Assembly: GCF_035593265.1 (NCBI RefSeq)
Contig: NZ_CP141614.1
Coordinates: 124,001-188,000 of the forward strand
Length of the DNA: 64,000 nt
Source of the DNA: Limnochorda sp. LNt
GTDB taxonomy: Bacteria; Bacillota; Limnochordia; Limnochordales; Geochordaceae
Reading direction: 5' to 3'
Positions 1-7,944 of this stretch are shown here, in pieces. Within the stretch, counting starts at the first letter, position 1. Each line of letters begins with the position of its first letter. Made by a program: the position numbers and the translations under genes. The notes beneath the pieces were generated by a model. The model had not been told where the DNA came from and searched no databases. It was given only the letters and a program-made list of their open reading frames with translations.

Positions 1-2
1 CA

Positions 3-1247
3 ATGGGGAAGTCTCGGATGGGTGGGCGCACCCGTGGCGCGTGGGGGGTGAGGGCAGGCGTGGCCTGGCGGCGGGCCGGGTGGGCCTTGGCGATCGCTCT
101 TGCGGCGGTCCTGGCGTCCGGAGCGGCGCAGGCCGCGGAGCGCGGGATCTCGGCCGGCGAGGTCGTCATCGGCACGTCGACGCCGCTGTCGGGGCCGGCG
201 GCCCCGTGGGGGGCGACGGCCCTGGGCGCGGAGGCCTACCTGGCGCACATCAACCAACAGGGCGGCATCCATGGGCGCCGCATCCGCTTCGAGATCCGGG
301 ACGACGCCTACCTGCCTCCCCGTGCCGTGGCCAACGTGCGCGAGCTGGTGGACCGCGTGGGCGTCTTCGCCATCGTCGGCCTCATCGGGACCGCCAACAC
401 GCTGGCGGTGCGCGACTACCTGATCGCCAACCAGGTGCTCTGGATCACACCCACCGCCGACGCTCAGGTGTGGGTGGGCTACCAAGACACCCGCTACCTC
501 TTCGTCACCTACCCCAACTACCTGCAGGAGGCCATCATCCTGGGGCGATACGCCATCGAGGAGCTGGGAGCCCGGACGCTGGCGGTCTTCTACCAAAACG
601 ACGACTACGGCAAGACCGGCCTGGCCGGCGTCCAGCAAGCGGTCGAGGCCAGCGGCGGGCGGGCGCGCCTGGTGGCCGCCGTCCCCTACGAGCTGACCGA
701 GACGGACCTGAGCGGCCACGCGCTGCGGTTGCGCCAGTCGGGGGCCGAGGCGCTGGTGCTCTACGCGACGCCTCGCCACGGGGCCATGATCGCCGCGGAG
801 ATCGCCAAGATCGGCTACCAGCCCCACCGGTTGGCCACCTTCACCCTGGCGGATCCGGTGATGGCCACGCTGGCGGGGCCCGCGTGGGAGGGCACCATCG
901 TGACGGGCTTCTTCGACTTCCCCGGCACCAACCCCAGGGTGGACCAGGTGCTCTCCATCATCACCGAGCGCCGGCCGGAGCTGGCCCAGACGCCGTTCAA
1001 CGCCCTGGCGGGCGTGGCTTTCCTGGAGCCGCTGCTGGAGGGGCTGCGGCGAGCCGGCCCCGATCTGACACGCGAGCGCTTCGTGCAGGCCATGGAGACC
1101 CTGCAGGGGTGGGACGGCGAGCTGCTCCAGGACGTCACCTTCGGTCCGGGGCGCCGGCAGGGGCTGGAGGCGATCTTCCTGGCGCAGTACCGAAACGGCC
1201 AACCCGTGCGCCTGACGGACTGGATCCCGTACCCGGTGGAGTTTTGA
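3..1247 (+). CDS. Branched-chain amino-acid-type ABC transporter substrate-binding protein
   Basis: Periplasmic/extracytoplasmic binding protein of the LivK (Peripla_BP_6) type, 414 aa. It has an Arg-rich N-terminus, a hydrophobic stretch at about residues 26-42 and an AQA-A cleavage-like site near 45. The family's type-1 binding fold follows, with typical phrases VVIGTSTPLSGPAA near residue 55 and INQQGGIHGR near 90. No lipobox cysteine is visible, so it looks secreted rather than lipid-anchored. The gene begins at the window edge, so a more upstream start cannot be excluded; ATG at 18 is an alternative. The stop lies about 55 bases before the LivG-LivF fusion, suggesting co-transcription. 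No LivH or LivM permease gene is in the window; they probably lie upstream. Substrate class is inferred from family; amide or other small ligands are possible. Confidence 0.88.
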   Translation: MGKSRMGGRTRGAWGVRAGVAWRRAGWALAIALAAVLASGAAQAAERGISAGEVVIGTSTPLSGPAAPWGATALGAEAYLAHINQQGGIHGRRIRFEIRDDAYLPPRAVANVRELVDRVGVFAIVGLIGTANTLAVRDYLIANQVLWITPTADAQVWVGYQDTRYLFVTYPNYLQEAIILGRYAIEELGARTLAVFYQNDDYGKTGLAGVQQAVEASGGRARLVAAVPYELTETDLSGHALRLRQSGAEALVLYATPRHGAMIAAEIAKIGYQPHRLATFTLADPVMATLAGPAWEGTIVTGFFDFPGTNPRVDQVLSIITERRPELAQTPFNALAGVAFLEPLLEGLRRAGPDLTRERFVQAMETLQGWDGELLQDVTFGPGRRQGLEAIFLAQYRNGQPVRLTDWIPYPVEF

Positions 1248-1302
1248 GAGGGTGGAGACGGGCCCGGGCTCGCAGGGGGCCCGACGGGGGCGGAGGGGCT
1301 CG

Positions 1303-2940
1303 ATGGGATCGGGAGGCGTGGAGCGGCGTGGTGCGGCGCTGACGGTGGAGGAGGTCAGCCTGCGCTTCGGCGGGCTGCAGGCGCTGACCCGGGTCAGCCT
1401 GCACGTGGCGCCGGGCGAGCTGGTCTCCATCATCGGCCCCAACGGTGCCGGCAAGACGTCGCTGTTCAACTGCATCACCGGCCTCTACCGCCCCCAGCAG
1501 GGGCGGATCCGGCTCGACGGGCGCGATCTGGTCGGCCTCTCGCCGGACCGCATCGCCGCTCTGGGCGTGGCACGGACTTTCCAGAACGTCGAGCTCTTCC
1601 GCGGCATGACGGCGCTCGACAACCTGCTGCTGGGGCGCCACCGCCACTACCGGGCAGGTCTGGCGCGGGTGGCGCTGGCCTCGCCGGGGTGGCGGCGCGA
1701 GGAGGTGGCCCAGCGGGAGCGGGTCGAGGCCATCATGGATCTGCTGGACATCCAGGTCACGCGCCACCAGCGGGTGGCTGACCTGCCCTACGGGCTGCAG
1801 AAGCTGGTAGAGCTGGGTCGGGCGCTGGCCGGCGAGCCGCGCCTGCTCCTGCTCGATGAGCCGTCAGCCGGCATGACCGCCGAGGAGAAGGCGGAGTTTC
1901 TCTTCAAGCTGGAGGACGTGCGCTCGGAGATGGGCGTCACCGTCGTCCTGGTGGAGCACGACCTGGGCATGGTGATGCAGGTCTCGGAGCGCGTCATCGT
2001 GCTGGACCGCGGCCAGGTCATCGCCGAGGGGCCGCCCCAGGCGGTCCAGGTGCACCCCGCCGTCGTCGCCGCTTACATCGGCAGCGAAGGTGAGCCCGGC
2101 GACGGCGCCACGTCGCGCGCCCCGTCCGTGGCCGCCCCGGCGCCGGGGCCGGCCCCCTCCCGGCTGCCCGCTGCCCGGCCGTTATTGGAGCTGCGCAACG
2201 TCGAGACCGCCTACGGGGGACGGGTCACCGTGTTGCGCGGCATCTCGCTGGCGGTGCCGGCGGGTGCCATCGTGGCCGTGCTGGGCAGCAACGGCGCCGG
2301 CAAGACCACACTGTTGCGCACCATCAGCGGCCTCATCGAGGACCAGCCCGAGAAGGGCGAGGTGCGCTTCGGCGGCCGTGCCATCACCCGCTGGCAACCC
2401 GAGGACGTCGCGGCGCTCGGCATCGCTCACGTCCCCGAAGGCCGGGGGATCTTCGCGGAGCTCACCGTCGAGGAGAACCTGGACGTGGCCGAGCTGGGGC
2501 GACGGGATGCCGATCGCCGGGCCTGGGTACTGAGCCTCTTCCCGGTGCTGGCTGAGAGGCGGCGCCAGAGGGCCGGCACGCTGTCGGGGGGCGAGCAGCA
2601 GATGCTGGCCGTCGCCCGCGCCCTCCTGTCACGGCCCAAGCTGCTGATGCTCGACGAGCCATCGACGGGCCTGGCCCCTGCGGTGACCCGGGAGATCTTC
2701 AGGGTGCTGGACGAGGTGCGCCGTAACGGCACCGCGGTGCTCCTGGTCGAGCAAAACGCGCGCATGGCGCTGCAGGTCGCCGACTACGGCTACGTCCTCG
2801 AAAACGGCCGCATCGTGCTGGAGGGCACCGCTCGAGAGTTGCAGGACAACCCCCACGTCCAGGAGCTCTACCTGGGCGTCTCGATGGAGGCGACCCCCAA
2901 GGGCTGGCGCCGCTACCGCAAGCGGCGCCGATGGAACTGA
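1303..2940 (+). CDS. Fused LivG-LivF ABC transporter ATPase
   Basis: Two complete ABC ATPase domains in one chain of 545 aa that would energise a branched-chain amino-acid-type importer. Domain 1 (LivG-like, about 10-260) has Walker A GPNGAGKTS near residue 45 and Walker B LLLLDEPSAGM. Domain 2 (LivF-like, about 300-535) has GSNGAGKTT near 328, LSGGEQQM near 427 and LLMLDEPSTGL near 446. A Pro/Ala-rich linker joins them. In most bacteria livG and livF are separate adjacent genes. I chose ATG 1303 because a GGAGGGG ribosome site precedes it; GTG 1252 would add 17 residues without a well-spaced site. The 3' part from base 2290 is duplicated at 20171. Confidence 0.9.
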   Translation: MGSGGVERRGAALTVEEVSLRFGGLQALTRVSLHVAPGELVSIIGPNGAGKTSLFNCITGLYRPQQGRIRLDGRDLVGLSPDRIAALGVARTFQNVELFRGMTALDNLLLGRHRHYRAGLARVALASPGWRREEVAQRERVEAIMDLLDIQVTRHQRVADLPYGLQKLVELGRALAGEPRLLLLDEPSAGMTAEEKAEFLFKLEDVRSEMGVTVVLVEHDLGMVMQVSERVIVLDRGQVIAEGPPQAVQVHPAVVAAYIGSEGEPGDGATSRAPSVAAPAPGPAPSRLPAARPLLELRNVETAYGGRVTVLRGISLAVPAGAIVAVLGSNGAGKTTLLRTISGLIEDQPEKGEVRFGGRAITRWQPEDVAALGIAHVPEGRGIFAELTVEENLDVAELGRRDADRRAWVLSLFPVLAERRRQRAGTLSGGEQQMLAVARALLSRPKLLMLDEPSTGLAPAVTREIFRVLDEVRRNGTAVLLVEQNARMALQVADYGYVLENGRIVLEGTARELQDNPHVQELYLGVSMEATPKGWRRYRKRRRWN

Positions 2941-3968
2941 CGGCCCGCCCCGGCGCCGGGCGCCGAAGGGGCTTGCCCGCGCTCGACGAACCTGGCCACG
3001 CAGGAGAGGGGGCATGGACTCGATGCCAGCATCACGTCGCGTGCCCCAGGTCGCGACCTTCTCCATCGTGGCGTTCGATGCGCCGACGGGCAGCCTGGGG
3101 GTGGCGGTGCAGTCCAAGTTCCTCGCGGTGGGAGCGGTGGTGCCGTGGGCCCGCGCAGGCGTGGGGGCCATCGCGACCCAGGCGCTGGCCAACACCGCCT
3201 ACGGGCCCCGAGGGCTCGAGCTGCTGGCCGAGGGCTTGGAGCCCGAGGAGGTGGCGCGGCGGCTGGTGGCCGACGACGAGGGGCGGGAGGATCGCCAGTT
3301 CGGCATCGTCGACGCCCGCGGTCGCAGCGCGGCCTTCACCGGGAGCCGGTGCTTCGAGTGGGCGGGGCACGTGACGGGGCCCGGCTTCGCCGCACAGGGC
3401 AACATCCTGGCAGGGCCGGCCGTCGTCGAGGCCATGGCCGACGCCTACTTGCGTACGACGGGGGACCTGGCCGCGCGCCTCGTTGCCGCACTCCACGCCG
3501 GTCAGAGGGCAGGCGGTGACCGCCGCGGCCGGCAGTCGGCTGCCATCCTCATCGTCCGGGAGCGGGGCGGCTACGGGGGCTTCAACGACCGCTACATGGA
3601 TCTGCGGGTCGACGACCACCCCGACCCCATCGGCGAGCTGGAGCGGCTGGTGGGGCTCTTCCGCCTCTACTTCGAGCGGGAGCCCGAGCCGGAGCTGGTG
3701 CCGCTAGAGGGGCCGGTGCTGGCCGAGGTGCAGCAGGCGCTGGCGGCACTGGGGTACCTCTCCCACGCCACGGGCCGCCTCGATGAGGCGACCCGCGAGG
3801 CCCTGGCGGCCTGGCACGGCATGGAGAACTTCGAGCAGCGCCAGCACCCGGGCGACGTCATCGAGCGGGTGGTGCTGGAGTACCTGCGCCGGCAAGCAGA
3901 GTCGACCAGGGGGAAAGACCACGCCGGCTAGGAGCGACGTCCGGTCCCAAAGCGGGGTAAAGGCGGGT
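2290..3968. repeat. Long direct repeat, copy 1 (livF end plus DUF1028 gene)
   Basis: About 1.68 kb covering the second ABC domain of the LivG-LivF fusion, the 73-base spacer and the whole DUF1028 gene recurs in the same orientation at 20171-23760. Identity is near complete over most of the length. Clusters of changes lie around 2480-2580 and 3630-3720. Homology starts abruptly inside the second Walker A motif and ends at AAAGGCGGGT. This copy is uninterrupted and its genes are intact, so it is probably the parental one. Confidence 0.93.
3014..3931 (+). CDS. DUF1028 family protein with C-terminal helical extension (copy 1)
   Basis: A 305-aa protein whose first ~220 residues match the DUF1028 family, thought to adopt an Ntn-hydrolase-like fold; function unproven. 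Recognisable stretches are FSIVAFD at the start, LGVAVQSKFLAVGAVVPWA near 30-50, and GFAAQGNILAGPAVVEAMA near 120. The last ~75 residues (from PLEGPVLAEVQQALAALGY) resemble a peptidoglycan-binding-like or pilus-assembly-like helical module, as seen in longer DUF1028 proteins. The ATG at 3014 follows an AGGAGAGGGGG ribosome site. It sits directly behind the transporter ATPase and is probably in the same operon, hinting at processing of an imported amide or peptide, which is inference. An almost identical paralogue is at 22806. Confidence 0.85.
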   Translation: MDSMPASRRVPQVATFSIVAFDAPTGSLGVAVQSKFLAVGAVVPWARAGVGAIATQALANTAYGPRGLELLAEGLEPEEVARRLVADDEGREDRQFGIVDARGRSAAFTGSRCFEWAGHVTGPGFAAQGNILAGPAVVEAMADAYLRTTGDLAARLVAALHAGQRAGGDRRGRQSAAILIVRERGGYGGFNDRYMDLRVDDHPDPIGELERLVGLFRLYFEREPEPELVPLEGPVLAEVQQALAALGYLSHATGRLDEATREALAAWHGMENFEQRQHPGDVIERVVLEYLRRQAESTRGKDHAG

Positions 3969-4137
3969 TCGAGCAGCCGAAGGATCGGTTGCCTCCCAGT
4001 ACGTATTACCAGTGTGCCAGAGGTGCCAGAGGACAAATCGCGCCCTGGCGGGGCCCCCTGCTGCTGGACCGGAAACTCGACACAAACCGGATTGGTGGCC
4101 ACCACAGCACTGACCCGATTTTGCAGGGAGCTGAAAG

Positions 4138-4599
4138 GTGGAGAAGGCCGAACAGGACCGCGGCATGGGCCACTGTTGCTTATTTCCATCGGATTTCCTC
4201 GACGCACATACGCGGTACTGGGAAGATGGGGAGGAACTGTTCGAGCACGGTCGGTTGGCCACGGCCGATCACCTCTTCGGCCTGTGCGCGGAGTGTGGGC
4301 TCAAGGCTCTAATGGTGGTGGCCGGTATGACCACGGACCCGCTTGGGGTCCCTTCTCAAGAGTATAAGACGCATATCAACCGGCTTTGGGACAAGTTCGT
4401 GAGCTTTGCGCAAGGACGCACGATTGAGAGATATGCCATGGAACTCCCTGTCACCAACCCGTTTGGCGATTGGTATGCGAGTAACCGCTATGCACACCGG
4501 AGACACTTTAGCAGAGGCATTGTCGAAGTTCATCGCGACGGGGCAAGCCTGATTCGCCGAATCGTGAACGCGCCTCAGAGGGATGGCGTGCTGCAATGA
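4138..4599 (+). CDS. Putative HEPN-like protein, first gene of three-gene conflict-type operon
   Basis: 153-aa protein of unproven function. The N-terminal half (ARY-type helix, GRLATADHLFGLCAECGLKA at 36-55) resembles HEPN-type all-helical proteins. Near residue 120 there is NRYAHRRH, which contains an Arg-x5-His spacing compatible with the R-x4-6-H signature of HEPN ribonucleases. GTG 4138 is preceded by AGGGAG at good spacing. The stop overlaps the ATG of the next gene by four bases (ATGA), so translation is probably coupled. The DNA is visibly less GC-rich than the flanking transporter genes, consistent with horizontal acquisition. No signal peptide or membrane segment is seen. The HEPN assignment is from pattern recognition and needs a profile search. 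Confidence 0.6.
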   Translation: MEKAEQDRGMGHCCLFPSDFLDAHTRYWEDGEELFEHGRLATADHLFGLCAECGLKALMVVAGMTTDPLGVPSQEYKTHINRLWDKFVSFAQGRTIERYAMELPVTNPFGDWYASNRYAHRRHFSRGIVEVHRDGASLIRRIVNAPQRDGVLQ

Positions 4600-5921
4600 A
4601 CGACTTCGTTCCATTCGACCAGGTATGGCCTCGCATCCACGATGTGTTGTCGGCCTCGCGTTTGGGGGAGGTGGGGCTGCCCGAGTTATGGGTGATTCGG
4701 GACCTAAGAAGCCGCATTCGTCTCGCGGTACCCGACGGTCTGGTGCTATCGAGTGCTCTGGAATCTCTCTTGGCGGATACTGCACGGCAACTCTCCGATC
4801 GACTCGGAGCACACGCCTATCCGCCTGGTCGAATGGTGCTTCGAGCAGAAGGAGCTGAGCTCGATGCCTTGCGCGCGGATGCGGTGACGACGCAGATGGG
4901 GTCCCTCTCGGTCTACCTTGTAGACCGGCTCTTAACGGGGATGGGATGGGGGAAAGTCCCAGAAGGCTTGTCCGCGAGAACCAGGCGGTACACGCTCTTT
5001 TCTCTCAAGGGGGGCGTGGGCCGAAGCACCACCGCTGCCGTGCTGGCCACCCACCTTGCCGGACGAGGGCTGCGGGTGCTCGTCGTGGACCTTGACCTCG
5101 AGTCTCCTGGCCTCTCATCTATGCTGCTTGCACCTGGGGAGCACCCGGACTATGGGGTGGTCGATTGGTTTGTGGAGGACTTGGTGGGGCAATCTGATCC
5201 GGTGTTGGCCCACATGGTGGGTCGGCCGAGATGGTGTCAGGACCTCCAGGGGGACATCCTGGTGGCTCCCGCCTACGGGTCTGACCCAGGAGAGTACATC
5301 TCGAAGCTAGGGCGAGTCTATCTCGATCTCCCGGCGGATGGGCCCGACGCCGTGGTGGAGCCGTGGAGCGCGCGTCTGGTGCGCATGCTTGTCGAGTTGG
5401 AGAACCGGCATAAGCCGGACGTGGTCCTGCTGGACAGCCGTAGCGGCCTACACGACTTGGCAGCTGCCACGGTTACTGACCTGCAAGCCCAAGTGTTTCT
5501 CTTCGCGGTAGATTCAGAGGCCACCTGGGCGGGCTACAGACTGCTGTTCGATTACTGGCGTGCGCATGGGGCCGCAACGGTCATCAGGCAGAGGTTGTCG
5601 CTGGTCGCTTCCTTGGTCCCGCAGGAGCGGGCATCGGTGTTACTGAAACGGATGCGGGAGCGGGCGTGGGATCTATTCAGGGAGTACTTATACGATACAG
5701 TCCCCGCCGACCCTGAGGAAGAGGCGCGAACTGAACCATTCTCCTTCGACCTTATGGATGATGAGGCGCCCCACAGTCCGTGGCCCATCTACTGGAACAC
5801 GGGTCTTAGTTGGGTCCCTTCGATCCGGGGGCTCGAGGAGCCAGCCGTATTCGCCGCATACCAAGGATTCCTCGAACGGTTCGACGAGCTCTCGATGGCC
5901 GCTCAGGAGGGGCAGCCATGA
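4596..5921 (+). CDS. KGGVGR-motif ParA/MinD-like ATPase of putative conflict system
   Basis: 441 aa. An N-terminal domain of about 125 residues, not recognised by me, precedes a SIMIBI-class ParA/MinD-like ATPase. Its deviant Walker A is SLKGGVGRSTTAA near residue 137, with Arg where ParA/MinD proteins usually have Lys before the final Ser/Thr. Next come VVDLDLESPGLSS near 165 and a Walker B-like VVLLDSRSGLHDLAAA near 277. The extra acidic DLDLESPG stretch and the KGGVGR variant are what I recall for a subfamily found in predicted conflict operons. The gene overlaps its neighbours by four bases at both ends (ATGA junctions), so the three proteins are likely made together and may form a complex. 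No partitioning partner (ParB) or cell-division context is present, arguing against a plasmid-segregation role. Confidence 0.75.
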   Translation: MNDFVPFDQVWPRIHDVLSASRLGEVGLPELWVIRDLRSRIRLAVPDGLVLSSALESLLADTARQLSDRLGAHAYPPGRMVLRAEGAELDALRADAVTTQMGSLSVYLVDRLLTGMGWGKVPEGLSARTRRYTLFSLKGGVGRSTTAAVLATHLAGRGLRVLVVDLDLESPGLSSMLLAPGEHPDYGVVDWFVEDLVGQSDPVLAHMVGRPRWCQDLQGDILVAPAYGSDPGEYISKLGRVYLDLPADGPDAVVEPWSARLVRMLVELENRHKPDVVLLDSRSGLHDLAAATVTDLQAQVFLFAVDSEATWAGYRLLFDYWRAHGAATVIRQRLSLVASLVPQERASVLLKRMRERAWDLFREYLYDTVPADPEEEARTEPFSFDLMDDEAPHSPWPIYWNTGLSWVPSIRGLEEPAVFAAYQGFLERFDELSMAAQEGQP

Positions 5922-6850
5922 GAGAGCACGGTGGATCTCGGGGCTGGAATCCGGAAGTCCTGAGGGAGCTCCTGGTTAGTGCGCTGCCGGTGGAGACATC
6001 CCTTCACGGTGGCGCCCCGGACCCTCGTTTCGTCTACCTGCCCCCTTCACATGTCAAAGCTCTCCAACCGGATACGATGGTAGTGGTCGGCATGCGTGGA
6101 GCCGGCAAGAGCTTCTGGTGGGCGGCGCTTCAGAATCCTGTGATCCGAGGGCTTGTGGCTCGCGTTCGTCCTGATGTGGAAGTGCAAAGGCAGACTCAGG
6201 TCGCGGTTGGATTTGGAGAGAGGCCGAGTCCCGACGAGTACCCTAGCCGCGACATCCTTTTACGGATGCTCCGGGAGGCGCGCCAACCAAGGGTCGTGTG
6301 GAAGACGATCGTCTTCACGAAACTGGCCGGAGCAGGCACGCCTCTGGGGGCGACGAGGGACTGGATGGCGCGACTGGCCTGGGTGCGAGAGAACCCGGAA
6401 TCTGTGGAGCGACACCTCGAAGCACGGGATCGAGAGTGCGAACGGGAACAACGATGGTCCTTGGTGCTTTTCGATGCCCTGGACCGGAGCGCAGACGACT
6501 GGCAGGACATGTATCGCCTGATCCGCGGCCTCCTGGAGACAGCCCTTGAGTTTCGGCCTTACAGGCGCCTTCGCGTAAAGTGCTTTCTCCGCTCGGACCA
6601 GCTTGACGAGAGCAGGGTGGCCAACTTTCCCGACGCATCGAAGGTGCTCAGCGCCAGAGTTGAGTTGAGCTGGTCTCGCCCTGATCTATATGGTCTTCTT
6701 TGGCAGTACTTGGCCAACGCACCCCAACCGGGAGCCGAGGTATTCCGCAAGGAGGCAGAGGAAAGGCGTGGCGTCAAGTGGTCGGTGGAGGAGTTGTGTT
6801 GCGTTGATCGCTATTTGACCAGGGTCGTCGCGCGCTCGATGAGCGGGAAA
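5918..6850 (+). pseudogene. P-loop NTPase, third gene of the operon, C-terminus lost to a transposon
   Basis: Starts at ATG 5918, overlapping the ATPase gene stop. It encodes a P-loop NTPase with Walker A VGMRGAGKSFWW near residue 57 and Walker B-like LVLFDALDRS near 182, then a sensor-like KCFLRSDQLDES near 222 and a DLYGLLWQYL stretch near 255. The pattern is STAND/AAA-like. About 305 residues look native. Beyond roughly 6840 the frame runs into transposon DNA (terminator hairpin and antisense of the transposon genes) and stays open to 7141 only by chance. Families with this arrangement that I recall are longer, so the C-terminal part is inferred to be deleted. No matching C-terminal fragment appears on the far side of the mobile elements. 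Boundary uncertain by tens of bases. Confidence 0.65.
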
Positions 6851-6890
6851 GGGCGTGGCTCGCCGGATGTCCCGGGCGGCCACGCCCTTT
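6848..6890 (-). terminator. Hairpin closing the transposon operon
   Basis: Perfect 12-bp inverted repeat: AAAGGGCGTGGC at 6848-6859 and its complement at 6879-6890, with a 19-base loop that is itself GC-rich. It lies five bases beyond the stop of the last leftward transposon gene and is followed on that strand by TTTCCC. Terminator-like, although the T-run is short. Confidence 0.55.
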
Positions 6891-6895
6891 GGATG

Positions 6896-7117
6896 TCAGG
6901 GCAGCCGATGACGGCTGGCCCTGCCGTCGGCCTCCTGGGCCTCCGCCCAAAGCAGCGCCAGGCGGACGGCCAGCTCGTAGATGGCGCGGCGGGAGGTAAA
7001 GGCCAGCACCACCTCCCGCGGGCCGTCCACCAGGCGCAGCCGAGCCAGAGGGCCGGCCCGGCGGGTGCAGCGCCACTCGACGGTGATGGGCGTATTCCCT
7101 CGCAGCCACAGCCGCAT
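6896..7117 (-). CDS. Small transposon-encoded protein, unknown function
   Basis: 73 aa, starting at ATG 7117 behind a strong GGAGGTGA ribosome site that overlaps the ATPase stop codon; the two coding regions are only five bases apart. The N-terminal half (MRLWLRGNTPITVEW) looks like a beta-rich segment and the second half is helical. I do not recognise the family. Its position as last gene of the transposase-ATPase operon and its ribosome site indicate a real accessory gene of the element. Confidence 0.6.
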   Translation of the reverse strand: MRLWLRGNTPITVEWRCTRRAGPLARLRLVDGPREVVLAFTSRRAIYELAVRLALLWAEAQEADGRASRHRLP

Positions 7118-7122
7118 GGCGC

Positions 7123-7944
7123 TCACCTCCCAGCCGCCTGAGGCGCCTGCCATTCGGCGGCGATGACCGCCTCGACCAGCTCATGATCGACCACGCGCTC
7201 CTGCCGAGCGGCCGCCGCCATGAGGCACAGGTGGGCGAGCTGGTTGATGGGCCGCGGTAGCCCGTTGCAAGCCCGGTGGATGTGGTCGAGGGCCTTGGCG
7301 GTGAACAGCTCCTGATTGGCCCCGGCCAGCTTCAGGTGATGGCGGATGTAGGCGGCCGTCTCCTGGGGCGAAAAGCCGCTGAGGTGGTAGCGGAGATCGA
7401 TGCGCTGGGAAAGCGCCTCGGCGGAGCGAAGGGCCAGCCGCTCCGCAAGCGCCCGGGTGCCGCAGAGCACCAGGGCGAAGGGCGCAAAGGCGTCGCAGTC
7501 GTAATTGAGCAGGCTCCGGACCTCCTCCAGCATGGCCGGGCTCAAGAACTGCGCCTCGTCCACCAGCAGGACCGGCGTGCGATGCTGCGTACGCCAGCGC
7601 TCGGCCAGGGCCTCCCGGGCGACCTTCTTGAGCTTGGGCAAAGCGTGCGGCGCATCGAGCCGCAGGGCGTCGAGCAGGCTCTGGAAGAAGCTACGGGGGG
7701 TGAAGGCGACGTCGGCCAGGTAGACCACCTCGTAGCGGGTGGCGTCGAGCTCGGCCTTGAGCCGCCGAAGCGCGGTGGACTTCCCGGCGCCCACCTCCCC
7801 CGTCAGCACCATCACGCGCCGACGCTCGGCGACGTAGTGGAGCCTCGCCAAGGCCTCCCGGTGGGCCTGGGAGACAAACAGATGCTCGACGGGGATCTCC
7901 CGGGCAAAGGGCGTGGCCGTCAGGCCGAAGTGGGTTTCAAACAT
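7123..7944 (-). CDS. Transposon AAA ATPase, TniB/ExeA-like
   Basis: 273-aa AAA+ ATPase, intact, of the type that accompanies DDE transposases (TniB, MuB, IstB) and shares its fold with ExeA. Walker A is LTGEVGAGKSTAL near residue 48 and Walker B is PVLLVDEAQFL near 120; an arginine-finger-like region follows (LRSAEALSQRIDLRYHL). The start MFETHFGLTATPF is characteristic of ExeA-like proteins. ATG 7944 has GGAGG nine bases upstream and overlaps the end of the transposase gene by eight bases, indicating translational coupling. Role by family knowledge: ATP-dependent target-site capture and activation of the transposase. No frameshift or missing motif seen. Confidence 0.87.
   Translation of the reverse strand: MFETHFGLTATPFAREIPVEHLFVSQAHREALARLHYVAERRRVMVLTGEVGAGKSTALRRLKAELDATRYEVVYLADVAFTPRSFFQSLLDALRLDAPHALPKLKKVAREALAERWRTQHRTPVLLVDEAQFLSPAMLEEVRSLLNYDCDAFAPFALVLCGTRALAERLALRSAEALSQRIDLRYHLSGFSPQETAAYIRHHLKLAGANQELFTAKALDHIHRACNGLPRPINQLAHLCLMAAAARQERVVDHELVEAVIAAEWQAPQAAGR

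Noticed and set aside
4596-5921. Plasmid or chromosome partition locus (parA)
   Set aside because: No ParB-like gene or parS-like palindrome cluster is adjacent. The N-terminal extra domain, KGGVGR motif and partners point to a different role.
6850-7141. Chimeric C-terminus of the truncated P-loop protein
   Set aside because: This part is antisense to the transposon's small gene and hairpin; its composition is low-complexity and unrelated to the NTPase.
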